Source: an uncultured Bacillus sp. (lineage in GTDB: Bacteria > Bacillota > Bacilli > Bacillales_B > DSM-18226). From it: a stretch of 6,875 bases of DNA. A program made the translations under genes and the position numbers. Location of the stretch: NCBI RefSeq assembly GCF_946478885.1, contig NZ_CAMLDX010000135.1:1-6875 (forward strand). Reading direction: 5' to 3'. Under the pieces are notes generated by a model. The model was not told the DNA's origin, made no database searches, and saw nothing but the letters and a program-made list of their open reading frames with translations. This document shows positions 1 to 6,474 of this stretch, piece by piece (position 1 is the stretch's first letter; each line of letters opens with the position of its first letter).

Positions 1-245
1 TTGAGAATTTCCCTGAGGCATATCTCATTTTATTAAAACAATTACAGCGCTGTGGAATAAATAGAGAGGCGGGACAAACATTAAGAGAGTATGCTGTGGC
101 TGTCGACCGATATTTTTCCGGCGATGAAATGATGAGATTAACCATGCAGTACGAGCGATATCTTTATGGCAGCGATAAGGAAAATGGGCCATGGGATGAG
201 ATAATGGAATTATGGGAATATTTAATTAAAAGAACAAGCGCTTGA
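1..245 (+). CDS. C-terminal fragment of YebA-like transglutaminase/DUF4129 membrane protein (partial)
   Basis: A reading frame is open from base 3 and stops with TGA at 243-245, giving about 80 residues with no start inside the window. It resembles the cytoplasmic DUF4129 tail of the large membrane-bound transglutaminase-like proteins (TgpA/YebA type). The features are an EAYLILLKQLQRCGI-like helix, then a GQTLREYA motif (family form roughly 'R.G.T.REYA'), then a helix rich in Tyr and Arg (QYERYLYGS). In B. subtilis yebA lies directly upstream of guaA, and the same order is seen here, which supports the assignment. The family has N-terminal membrane segments and an external transglutaminase core; these would lie before the window. 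Its biological role is not well established. The end after KRTSA looks natural and not truncated. Confidence 0.75.
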   Translation, partial: ENFPEAYLILLKQLQRCGINREAGQTLREYAVAVDRYFSGDEMMRLTMQYERYLYGSDKENGPWDEIMELWEYLIKRTSA

Positions 246-557
246 CCTAAAAATTAACCTGTTGATACAATGTTGTTCGAAATACAAATAATTCCTTCTG
301 TTCATATGGAAGAGTGAAAACGGACTTTACTATAGGACAGAGAACGGGTAATAAGAAATAACTGATTTTCTCTAAAAAGAAAAAGGGAATTTCTTCCTTT
401 GCACTTTTAATAAAAGGCTTTGTTAAAGGATATTTATGAGTTGACCGGCTGTAACGGAAGGCACATTTTACAAAAAAGCATTTTTATTTTTTGTGTGAAG
501 AAGTATAGTAGGTTAGAGAAACTAAGGTAATCAAATGATGACGGGGTGAATAATCTG
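246..557 (+). other. guaA leader / intergenic region, no gene
   Basis: This A+T-rich stretch of about 310 bases holds no convincing reading frame. A possible -35 box TTGACC lies at 441-446, but the sequence 17 bases on (CATTTT) is a poor -10 box. TATAGT at 504-509 could be a -10 box but has no good -35 partner. An A+T-only hairpin pairs ACAAAAAA (470-477) with TTTTTTGT (487-494) around a 9-base loop. I looked for a purine riboswitch core and for a paired PurR box (CGAA, then 16-17 bases, then TTCG) and found neither, so control of guaA by these elements is not supported here. Confidence 0.5.
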
Positions 558-2108
558 ATGGGGAAGGCCATGCTAGAGAATCAAGAAATGGTTGTCGTTC
601 TTGATTTTGGAAGTCAGTATAATCAACTGATAACAAGAAGGATCAGGGAATTTGGGGTGTACAGTGAATTACATCCGCACACGATCACTGCTGAAGAAAT
701 TAAACAAATGAATCCGAAGGGGATTATTTTCTCCGGCGGTCCTAACAGCGTTTATGATGAAAAGGCATTTCACTGTGATGAGGCGATATTTTCTCTTGGG
801 TTGCCAATCTTGGGCATCTGCTATGGAATGCAATTAATGACCCAGTATTTTGAAGGAAAGGTTGAACCAGCAACACATCGCGAGTATGGAAAAGCTGAGA
901 TTCAAGTGATGACTGACTCGAAGCTGTTCGGAGAACTACCAAAAGAGCAGGTTGTATGGATGAGCCATGGCGACCTTGTTGTAGAAACACCGCCTGGTTT
1001 CACAGTCGATGCTACAAGTGCTTCATGTCCGATTGCTTCAATGAGCGATGCATCAAGAAATCTGTATGCTGTTCAGTTCCACCCAGAGGTACGCCATTCT
1101 GTATATGGAAATGATATTTTGAAAAATTTCGTATTCTCTGTCTGTGGTTGCACAGGAAATTGGTCCATGGAAAACTTTATCGAAATCGAAATGGAAAAAA
1201 TTCGCCAGACGGTCGGTGATAGACAGGTTCTTTGTGCGTTGAGCGGTGGAGTGGACTCTTCTGTTGTTGCCGTTCTGATCCATAAAGCCATTGGCGATCA
1301 ATTAACATGTATATTTGTTGACAATGGATTGCTTCGAAAAGGTGAAGCGGATAGCGTTATGAAGACTTTTGCTGAGGGCTTTAATATGAATGTCATTAAA
1401 GTGGATGCTCAGCAGCGCTTTCTTTCAAAATTAGACGGTGTCAGTGATCCGGAGAAAAAGCGGAAAATTATTGGAAATGAATTTATTTACGTGTTTGATG
1501 ATGAAGCGAAAAAGCTCCAAGGAATCGATTTCTTAGCTCAAGGTACGCTTTATACCGACGTGATTGAGAGTGGAACTACAACTGCGCAGACAATCAAATC
1601 ACACCATAATGTCGGCGGACTGCCAGAGGATATGCAATTTACATTAATCGAACCATTAAACACATTATTTAAGGATGAAGTACGTGCCGTCGGTACAGAA
1701 CTTGGTATTCCGGATGAGATTGTGTGGCGTCAGCCTTTCCCTGGACCAGGTCTCGGTATTCGTGTGCTAGGTGAGATTACAGAGGACAAGCTGGAAATCG
1801 TGCGAGAGTCAGACTATATTTTGCGGGAAGAAATCAAAATGGCCGGTCTTGATCGGGAGATTTGGCAATACTTCACTGTTCTGCCAGATATCCGCAGTGT
1901 AGGTGTAATGGGTGATGCCCGGACATATGATTATACAATCGGTATTCGTGCGGTCACATCTATTGATGGTATGACATCAGATTGGGCCCGTATTCCTTGG
2001 GAAGTGTTAGAAATAATCTCTACAAGGATTGTTAACGAAGTTGCCCATGTTAACAGAGTAGTATATGACATTACAAGCAAACCGCCTGCTACGATTGAGT
2101 GGGAATAA
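558..2108 (+). CDS. guaA: GMP synthase (glutamine-hydrolysing)
   Basis: GuaA makes GMP from XMP, ATP and glutamine in the cytoplasm, the last step of de novo guanine nucleotide synthesis. The chosen ATG gives 516 residues, close to the 513 of B. subtilis. It has GGGGTGA at 543-549 as ribosome binding site, 8 bases upstream. A GTG at 546 lies inside that site, and an ATG at 570 is a weaker alternative. The class I amidotransferase domain spans about 12-199, with nucleophile Cys88 in GICYGMQ and His175/Glu177 in QFHPEV. The ATP pyrophosphatase domain follows, with P-loop SGGVDSS at 229-235. The C-terminal dimerisation/XMP-binding domain has [12 protein letters not shown] at 392-403 and the typical end KPPATIEWE. 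All key residues are present and the gene looks intact. The upstream YebA-like gene matches the Bacillus order. Two hairpins follow the stop codon. Confidence 0.98.
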   Translation: MGKAMLENQEMVVVLDFGSQYNQLITRRIREFGVYSELHPHTITAEEIKQMNPKGIIFSGGPNSVYDEKAFHCDEAIFSLGLPILGICYGMQLMTQYFEGKVEPATHREYGKAEIQVMTDSKLFGELPKEQVVWMSHGDLVVETPPGFTVDATSASCPIASMSDASRNLYAVQFHPEVRHSVYGNDILKNFVFSVCGCTGNWSMENFIEIEMEKIRQTVGDRQVLCALSGGVDSSVVAVLIHKAIGDQLTCIFVDNGLLRKGEADSVMKTFAEGFNMNVIKVDAQQRFLSKLDGVSDPEKKRKIIGNEFIYVFDDEAKKLQGIDFLAQGTLYTDVIESGTTTAQTIKSHHNVGGLPEDMQFTLIEPLNTLFKDEVRAVGTELGIPDEIVWRQPFPGPGLGIRVLGEITEDKLEIVRESDYILREEIKMAGLDREIWQYFTVLPDIRSVGVMGDARTYDYTIGIRAVTSIDGMTSDWARIPWEVLEIISTRIVNEVAHVNRVVYDITSKPPATIEWE

Positions 2109-2177
2109 GGCAGTAACCTTACTTGGTTGCGAAACGTTGATTTAACAGCTTTTTAGTTTATATAAAATGAATAAAAA

Positions 2178-2198
2178 GAACCTATTTCAATTAGGTTC
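2178..2198 (+). terminator. Hairpin downstream of guaA
   Basis: GAACCTA (2178-2184) pairs perfectly with TAGGTTC (2192-2198) around a 7-base loop. It is followed by CC and not a T-run, so alone it would be a poor intrinsic terminator. It may be an RNA-stabilising 3' stem or part of a double structure with the next hairpin. Confidence 0.5.
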
Positions 2199-2204
2199 CC
2201 CGTC

Positions 2205-2237
2205 AAAATCCCGCCAAATCTTTTTGGTGGGATTTTT
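2205..2237 (+). terminator. Intrinsic terminator of guaA, possibly bidirectional
   Basis: AAAATCCCGCCAAA (2205-2218) pairs with TTTGGTGGGATTTT (2223-2236), one pair being a G-T wobble, around a 4-base loop. The 3' arm runs into TTTTT (2233-2237). On the minus strand the stem is also followed by TTTTG, so it may stop transcripts coming from the opposite side. It ends about 130 bases after the guaA stop codon. Confidence 0.9.
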
Positions 2238-2251
2238 CTATTATCTTTGGA

Positions 2252-2389
2252 TTAAAGCAATCTGGATCTTTTTATATTTGATTTGAAAATAAAAGATTCC
2301 GCCATTCGCAATATTTCTTTTCTCTTAACTGTTTGATTAAATTAATCCTCAACAATAATTGTTACATACCAACCACTTTCCGTGTTCAT
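2252..2389 (-). pseudogene. Short minus-strand reading frame with strong ribosome binding site; 15 codons, or a decayed 45-codon gene
   Basis: On the minus strand an ATG at 2389-2387 follows AAGGAGG at a spacing of 7 bases, as good a ribosome binding site as any in the window. It starts MNTESGWYVTIIVED and stops with TAA at 2344-2342. Read through that stop, the same frame stays open for 29 more codons of fairly charged sequence (with KRKEILRMAES) and ends with TAA at 2254-2252, just before the guaA terminator. It may be a real 15-residue peptide, the start of a gene broken by a nonsense mutation, or chance in A+T-rich DNA. I do not recognise the product. No clear promoter was seen. Confidence 0.3.
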
Positions 2390-2559
2390 TGAGCTACCTC
2401 CTTCCAAGCTGTTTTTCTTTTTTGAATTTTCAAATCCAAAAGTCTTAATTTAGTGACTTGAATGTATTTTATCTTGTACTTTCAGTTTTAGCTCCAAATA
2501 AATTATCTCGATTACCTTCTTATATCATTATCATTTATAACTTCGAATTATTGAAACAG

Positions 2560-2757
2560 CTATCGAACTTTACGTTTTTTTGCAATCTTATCCTTCAAAA
2601 TCGCCTTCTATATGATTTCTGTTCGTTGGATCAAAGATTTATATCTGCTTCCCTTGGATTCCATTTCACGATGAACACCTTTACGTCCTGAAATGAGCTT
2701 TCCGCTATAAAGACGTACTAGTGACTCGAATCCATGAGAATTTGCCCATGCTGAGCA
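2560..2757 (-). pseudogene. Decayed C-terminal coding remnant with in-frame stop, identity unknown
   Basis: The minus strand downstream of the ABC operon terminator reads SAWANSHGFESLVRLY, then SGKLISGRKGVHREMESKGS, then RYKSLIQRTEII, and then meets TAG at 2610-2608. Beyond that stop the same frame continues as KAILKDKIAKKRKVR to a second TAG at 2562-2560. The sequence on both sides of the first stop has the mixed, basic composition of a protein C-terminus, which suggests one gene broken by a nonsense mutation and missing its 5' part. No start with a ribosome binding site is present; the only in-frame ATG (2772-2770) lies inside the terminator stem. I do not recognise the family. The stretch 2390-2559 between this and the next remnant holds nothing clear. 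Confidence 0.35.
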
Positions 2758-2760
2758 AAC

Positions 2761-2794
2761 AAAAAAGAGCATGACTATTTTAAGTCATACTCTT
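2761..2794 (-). terminator. Intrinsic terminator of the ABC transporter operon
   Basis: Read on the minus strand, AAGAG-T-ATGACT (2794-2783) pairs with AGTCAT-G-CTCTT (2776-2765, the G being an unpaired partner of the T). A run of T follows (plus-strand A at 2761-2766). It lies within 10 bases of the permease stop codon, so it ends the two-gene minus-strand operon. Confidence 0.85.
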
Positions 2795-2802
2795 CAAATT
2801 AA

Positions 2803-4077
2803 TTATTCATAACGTAATGCATTGATAGGATCCAAGCGCGCCGCCCGATTTGCTGGTAGCGTCCCTCCTAAGAAAGCGATCAGCATGATCGCGACAATGA
2901 TCAACAGAATGGAAGGTGCATTGAATTGGACAAGTTGGAAACCATCCAAACCTTGCAAGAAAGAATCTGTCGCAACCTTGTTCAAAATACTAGCCCCACC
3001 AAAGGCCGCCGCAACGCCTAATACCGATCCCCAGAAACCAATCAGGATGGCTTCGATACTAAAGGACAAGAAGACTTTGCTACGCCCCATTCCCATGGCT
3101 TTCATCAACCCGATTTCTCTCGTACGGTCTTGAACGGACATATATAAGGTGTTAATAATCCCAAAGCTAGCTGCTAACAAAGCAATGGCTCCAAATAAGG
3201 TCAGTACACCAGTAATGGCATCAACGGTTGAATGGATCATTCCTACTTGGTCTTCAAATGTGCTAGCTTCATAACCTAAATCAGACAATTTATCTTTGAT
3301 TTTGTTGATGTTAGTTTCTGTTGGATTGTCAACTACTGCGGTCATGACATAATATTGATTAAGCATTGCTTCTGGTAAGCCAGACTGGTTGATTGCGACC
3401 AATTTATCTGCCAATGCTTTGCTGACAACTGATTCTCCATTGTTAATGATACTAGGATTTCTAACACCAACGACGGTCGCTTCAACGATTTCTTGTTTTT
3501 TCGTTGCTTGAGAAGAAGCTGCAATTTTTACAGTTTTATTCAAAGCATCTTTCGCTGATTTGAATCCTAAGCTTTTTACATAATCAGGAGCCAAGGCAAT
3601 TTCAAGTTTTTCTCCATTTTGCGCTACTTGATGGCCCACTTTCAAATCGACATCCAGACCATCTGTACTTGATGCAGAAAGTACATATTTTTTGTCGTTA
3701 CTTCCCTGAATATAATCTGGACTGAAAGATTCGGAAGGTTTCACATCACTTAAACCTTTGACCTCTTTTACCTTTTCCAAATCTTTGTTTGTCATCATGT
3801 AAGCATCTTTGGCATTCCCAGTTTCTTCACTATATTTTTGTGGTCCGTCATTCTTAGAACTTGCACCGTTATCTACCGATTTGTTGATTGCGAGCAGGTC
3901 ATTTCTACCTACATTATTCACTTGTTTATCGACATAATCATTGACTCCTATTTTTATCCCAATAGTTATAGAAATGGTAAAGGCACCAATGAAAATCGCA
4001 ATGATCGTTAGGATCGTCCGCCCTTTATTCCGCCATAAATTCGCGCTAGCTGATCGAATCGTATCTGTTAGTTTCAT
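2803..4077 (-). CDS. ABC transporter permease, FtsX/MacB family
   Basis: This membrane subunit works with the adjacent ATPase. The ATG at 4077-4075 gives 424 residues and is preceded by AAGGAGG. It overlaps the ATPase stop codon as TAATG, which indicates translational coupling; the frame extends 18 codons further up, inside the ATPase gene, without a better start. The topology is that of MacB-type permeases. One membrane helix lies at about 22-44 after an NKGRT-like cytoplasmic start. A large extracytoplasmic domain of about 240 residues (MacB_PCD type) follows, then three helices at about 287-309, 338-360 and 388-407. The motif QDRTREIGLMKAMGMGRSKV after the second helix and the end PANRAARLDPINALRYE are classic for the family. 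In Gram-positive bacteria such pairs export or expel peptides and other compounds or act in envelope stress; the substrate cannot be read from the sequence. No sensor kinase or regulator gene lies nearby. Confidence 0.93.
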   Translation of the reverse strand: MKLTDTIRSASANLWRNKGRTILTIIAIFIGAFTISITIGIKIGVNDYVDKQVNNVGRNDLLAINKSVDNGASSKNDGPQKYSEETGNAKDAYMMTNKDLEKVKEVKGLSDVKPSESFSPDYIQGSNDKKYVLSASSTDGLDVDLKVGHQVAQNGEKLEIALAPDYVKSLGFKSAKDALNKTVKIAASSQATKKQEIVEATVVGVRNPSIINNGESVVSKALADKLVAINQSGLPEAMLNQYYVMTAVVDNPTETNINKIKDKLSDLGYEASTFEDQVGMIHSTVDAITGVLTLFGAIALLAASFGIINTLYMSVQDRTREIGLMKAMGMGRSKVFLSFSIEAILIGFWGSVLGVAAAFGGASILNKVATDSFLQGLDGFQLVQFNAPSILLIIVAIMLIAFLGGTLPANRAARLDPINALRYE

Positions 4078-4757
4078 TACGCTTCCTCCTTCACAACTAA
4101 GCCGTCTTTGATTTGAATTTGGCGATCGCATCGCGCCGCCAATTCAGGATCGTGGGTGACGATAATCAATGTGATACCTTTTTCTTTATTTAATTTGAAT
4201 AAGAGTTCTTCTACCTTATCTCCGGTCGCAGAATCCAAGTTTCCGGTAGGTTCATCCGCAAAAATAATTTCTGGCTCATTCACTAATGCCCGAGCGATAC
4301 ACACCCGTTGTTTTTGACCGCCAGATAGATCATTTGCCCTATTTTGTGCTTTATCTTCAAGCTCCACCGAGCGCAAGGCTTCAAGCGCCATTTTCTTGCG
4401 GCGTTTTCCGGTGATGCCAGCAATTTTCAACGGTAAAATCACATTATCCAGCACAGTATCTTTCGGATTCAAAAAAAACTGTTGAAAAACAAAACCAAAT
4501 GTCTGATTTCGCAATTTATTCAAAGCTTTTTTCTTAATGTTTTCTGTCTTTTGATCCAACAACACCATCTGACCGGACGTCGGTTGATCTAATAGCGCCA
4601 GAATATGCATCAACGTAGATTTTCCAGATCCGCTTTTCCCGATGATTGCTACTGACTCCCCTTTGTTAATGGACAAACTGACCCCTTTTAACGCTTGAAA
4701 GGTGGTGGCCCCTGAGCCATAGGTTTTAATAATATTATCCGCTTCTAAAACTTTCAT
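4077..4757 (-). CDS. ABC transporter ATP-binding protein, MacB/LolD type
   Basis: This cytoplasmic ATPase powers the FtsX/MacB-family permease encoded immediately downstream. The ATG at 4757-4755 gives 226 residues, the usual size. It is preceded by GGAGG about 7 bases upstream; a TTG four codons earlier lies inside that site and is not preferred. All ABC motifs are present: Walker A GKSGSGKST at 40-48, Q-loop in FVFQQF near 89-94, signature LSGGQKQR from 144, Walker B with DEPTGNLDS at 168-176 (catalytic Glu169), and switch His202 in VTHD. The NLDS D-loop and the FVFQQF Q-loop are typical of the LolD/MacB/YtrE-like subgroup. The stop codon overlaps the permease start by one base. The region upstream contains no obvious consensus promoter. 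The minus orientation, opposite to all flanking intact genes, and the decayed DNA on the far side suggest an acquired cassette; this is inference. Confidence 0.95.
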   Translation of the reverse strand: MKVLEADNIIKTYGSGATTFQALKGVSLSINKGESVAIIGKSGSGKSTLMHILALLDQPTSGQMVLLDQKTENIKKKALNKLRNQTFGFVFQQFFLNPKDTVLDNVILPLKIAGITGKRRKKMALEALRSVELEDKAQNRANDLSGGQKQRVCIARALVNEPEIIFADEPTGNLDSATGDKVEELLFKLNKEKGITLIIVTHDPELAARCDRQIQIKDGLVVKEEA

Positions 4758-5457
4758 TATTGCCTCCAAAAAATTCTGTATTAAAAATCACAACAATGTA
4801 AGTCTACTTTTAATTCCCAAAGATAAAACCAGACTAGAGTCCTATTTTTAGATAAAACTGGAGTCCGATTTTTGGATAAATTGTTTTTTTTAGCAGCAGA
4901 TTTCAGGTAACTTATAAGGTTATTTTCAAATATGATAGTAGATTCAATAAGAATGAATTTCTGTATTAACAAGTTCACTTTGTGTCGAGGCTATAATGTT
5001 GATGCAAGACACTGAAACTAGAAATCCTTAATCAAAGGGTGATAAAATCAGAATAAGGAATTGATGAACCTTCTATTAATGCTTCAGTAGTTTACAGACA
5101 TAGAGTGTAGAAACGTGGCAGAATAATTATGAAGATAAAATATCAAGGCAGTCTACACTTAATAAAAAATTGGGGGAGTTCCAAAGTCCTTGTTATATTG
5201 GTACTACTCTACTGTCATGAAAGTAGATCATGATAAAAAGTTAGTTGAAACCATAATGTTAAATCGACAAATGTGAAATACTAAAATAAGTGCTTCAACT
5301 AAAATCGGTTATAGAACAGAGCATTTATTTGATATCTTGACAGATTTCTCAGGCCTTCGAAAGTTGGATTCGAACGTGATTGATTGTGTGATCGTGGGAT
5401 AAGGGAATACAACGTATAGGCTGTTTTATTCAATTTTAAAAGCAGGAGGGATCGAGG
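4758..5457. other. 700-base A+T-rich intergenic region
   Basis: No convincing gene is seen on either strand. Apart from the tandem repeat near 4821-4880, the following was noted. A TATAAT lies at 4992-4997 on the plus strand, with TTAACA 20 bases upstream, which is a poor spacing. An inverted pair AGTGTAGA / TCTACACT lies around 5105-5158 with a long loop. A TTGACA at 5337-5342 has no matching -10 box. A weak candidate promoter for the YjdI-like gene is TTGTGT followed 18 bases later by TACAAC, near 5384-5413. The region should contain the divergent promoters of the ABC operon and the yjdI-yjdJ unit, but I cannot place either with confidence. Confidence 0.5.
4821..4880. repeat. Imperfect tandem repeat upstream of the ABC operon
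   Basis: Two head-to-tail copies share AGATAAAAC at the start and AGTCC-A/G-ATTTTT at the end. The first (4821-4849, 29 bases) has a small insertion relative to the second (4850-4873, 24 bases). A partial third start, GGATAAA, follows at 4874-4880. The copies lie about 65-120 bases upstream of the ATPase start, in its 5' leader or promoter zone. They could be an operator for a regulator, a relic of an inserted element, or a chance duplication. Confidence 0.55.
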
Positions 5458-5865
5458 TTGGATAACGATTATAAGTTGTATAGTGGAAAAGACATTGATG
5501 TGAAATTTCATGCTAAACGTTGCTTGCATGCAGCTCAATGTGTCAAAGGACTCTCAGAAGTATTTGATGTAAAGAAGCGGCCGTGGATCAATCCGGATCA
5601 GGCATCAGCTGATGATGTGGCTAGAGTGATTGAACGTTGTCCTAGCGGTGCTTTGGAATATGTGAGAAAAGATGGAAAGGATGAAGAACAACCGCAAGCT
5701 GAAACAACCGTTGATTTGCAACCTGGTCATGTGATGTATATCAGAGGAAATGTGAAAATCAAGAGCGGGGATGAAACGATTCTGCTAAATCGGGCAGCCC
5801 TCTGTGGCTGTGGACATTCCAACAACAAGCCATTCTGTGATCACAGCCATGAATGTCGTCCATAA
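5458..5865 (+). CDS. YjdI-like iron-sulfur protein: ferredoxin-like (Fer4_19) plus CDGSH domain
   Basis: A TTG start with AGGAGGG at 5444-5450 (7-base spacing) gives 135 residues. Residues about 5-70 match E. coli YjdI (KLYSGKDIDVKF, then KKRPWINPD, then CPSGALEY), with Cys22, Cys28 and Cys61 as probable cluster ligands. A charged linker (about 71-84) leads to a CDGSH-type domain, whose pattern Cys116-x-Cys118, Pro125, Cys127-Asp128, His131 supplies the three Cys and one His that bind a 2Fe-2S cluster. The motif reads CDHSH, with His in place of the usual Gly, and the protein ends only four residues after the last ligand. It is probably a cytoplasmic redox or cluster-carrying protein, but the family's true role is unknown. 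The YjdJ-like gene begins 26 bases after it, so the two form an operon. E. coli YjdI lacks the second domain. Confidence 0.88.
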   Translation: MDNDYKLYSGKDIDVKFHAKRCLHAAQCVKGLSEVFDVKKRPWINPDQASADDVARVIERCPSGALEYVRKDGKDEEQPQAETTVDLQPGHVMYIRGNVKIKSGDETILLNRAALCGCGHSNNKPFCDHSHECRP

Positions 5866-5891
5866 TAATTTTTTGAGAGGAGACTGAATGG

Positions 5892-6179
5892 ATGGTAGAA
5901 ATTAAAAAAGGAGAAAATAAATTTTATGTTGGGGACAATCAGGAGGAGGCTCTGGCTGAAATTCATTTTGTTCCAACAGGCGCAACGAAATTAATTGTCG
6001 ATCACACGTATGTTTCCAACGAGCTTCGTGGGCAAGGTGTTGGTGAGGCATTAGTGAAGCGAATCGTAGCCTTCGCACGTGAAGAACAGAAACAGATTAT
6101 CCCATTATGTCCGTTTACTAAAAGTCAGATTGATCAACATGAGGAATACCAGGATGTTCTTAAGGAGCGTCAAAACTAA
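5892..6179 (+). CDS. YjdJ-like small GNAT N-acetyltransferase
   Basis: The ATG at 5892 with GAGAGGAG at 5875-5882 gives 95 residues. An ATG at 5888 is out of frame. The protein closely resembles E. coli YjdJ: a KKGENKFYVGD start, the AEIHFVPTG strand, the acetyl-CoA-binding loop RGQGVG (46-51), and the diagnostic PLCPFTKSQI block (71-80) with conserved Cys73. This is a minimal single-domain GNAT acetyltransferase of the YjdJ type. Its acetyl acceptor is not known. The gene follows the YjdI-like iron-sulfur gene by 26 bases, and the same pair sits together in E. coli (yjdI-yjdJ), which suggests joint function. A terminator-like hairpin lies about 110 bases downstream. Confidence 0.9.
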   Translation: MVEIKKGENKFYVGDNQEEALAEIHFVPTGATKLIVDHTYVSNELRGQGVGEALVKRIVAFAREEQKQIIPLCPFTKSQIDQHEEYQDVLKERQN

Positions 6180-6286
6180 TTAATAATGTAGGAAACATCT
6201 GATTGAGTGAACGATAACGAAAAATCGGTGATCTCGCTTTTGAATCCTAAAAATCATCCGATGAGAACAGAACTTTACCAAAATGT

Positions 6287-6319
6287 AAAGTGCGGAGAAC
6301 ATCCCGTTCTTCGCACTTT
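6287..6319 (+). terminator. Hairpin, likely terminator of the yjdI-yjdJ operon
   Basis: AAAGTGCG-G-AGAAC (6287-6300) pairs with GTTCT-T-CGCACTTT (6306-6319), including one G-T wobble, around a 5-base loop. The 3' arm ends in CTTTT but the T-run is short. It is the first strong structure after the YjdJ-like gene. Because it lies about 75 bases before the IS200/IS605-like end, it could instead be an upstream stem of that element's RNA. Confidence 0.65.
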
Positions 6320-6369
6320 TACTGATCGTCGAAATTTGAATGACTTCAGTAATCACTTAGGGATGGGGG

Positions 6370-6474
6370 ATGTTTTATCAACTAGCCGAGAATACTCGCG
6401 ACTTCAGTCGTGTAGATGAAACGGCTTTGGTTGAAGCATAGCTTTAGCTATGGTAATCAACCGACGGATGTTAA
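6370..6474 (+). mobile_element. Right-end remnant of an IS200/IS605-family (TnpB-type) element
   Basis: The evidence is structural and partly from memory of the family. A short frame reads MFYQLAENTRDFSRVDETAL and on to VEA, then stops at 6439-6441; its style resembles the variable C-terminal tails of TnpB proteins. The DNA under it contains a stem CGCGAC-TTCA-GTCGTG (6397-6412), a motif typical of TnpB-associated right-end RNA. A long imperfect palindrome follows at 6429-6462, as at the subterminal hairpins of these elements. Immediately after, at about 6475, the sequence becomes that of a flavoprotein gene in the middle of its coding region, which marks the element border. No transposase (TnpA), no TnpB body and no left end are present, so this is a remnant or a non-autonomous copy. 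The left limit is uncertain and could lie as far out as 6280. Confidence 0.5.
6429..6462 (+). repeat. Subterminal palindrome of the element right end
   Basis: The outer stem is GGTTGA (6429-6434) with TCAACC (6457-6462). The inner stem is CATAGCT (6437-6443) with AGCTATG (6446-6452) around a TT loop. An asymmetric internal loop (AG opposite GTAA) separates them. Asymmetric imperfect hairpins near the ends are what IS200/IS605 transposases recognise on single-stranded DNA, and the same stem would end the element's guide RNA scaffold. There is no T-run after it, so it is not a standard terminator. Confidence 0.65.

Noticed and set aside
246..557. Purine riboswitch or PurR operator ahead of guaA
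   Set aside because: The conserved riboswitch core was not found. Only a single TTCGAA (276-281) is present, without a partner box at the required distance.
742..1301. Minus-strand frames inside guaA
   Set aside because: They are shadows of the guaA coding sequence, with no family features of their own.
2458..2691. 77-codon plus-strand frame
   Set aside because: It has no ribosome binding site and a low-complexity Leu/Phe/Ile composition from A+T-rich DNA. The opposite strand reads more like real, though decayed, protein.
2700..2745. tRNA-like GATTCGAGTC on the minus strand
   Set aside because: It resembles a T-loop, but no acceptor, D or anticodon stems surround it.
4781..4978. 65-codon minus-strand frame upstream of the ABC ATPase
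   Set aside because: Its internal similarity (SKNRT repeated) only reflects the DNA tandem repeat. It has no ribosome binding site and no recognisable family.
4966..4997. Plus-strand promoter TTAACA ... TATAAT
   Set aside because: The -10 box is perfect, but the spacing to the -35-like box is 20 bases and no gene follows for over 450 bases.
5299..5538. 79-codon minus-strand frame overlapping the YjdI-like gene start
   Set aside because: It overlaps a clearly recognisable gene on the other strand and has no ribosome binding site.
6207..6419. 70-codon plus-strand frame after the YjdJ-like gene
   Set aside because: It has no ribosome binding site, runs straight through a strong hairpin (6287-6319) and into the mobile element stem, and shows no protein family features. 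Its SREYSRLQSC-like end merely reads the right-end hairpin of the element.
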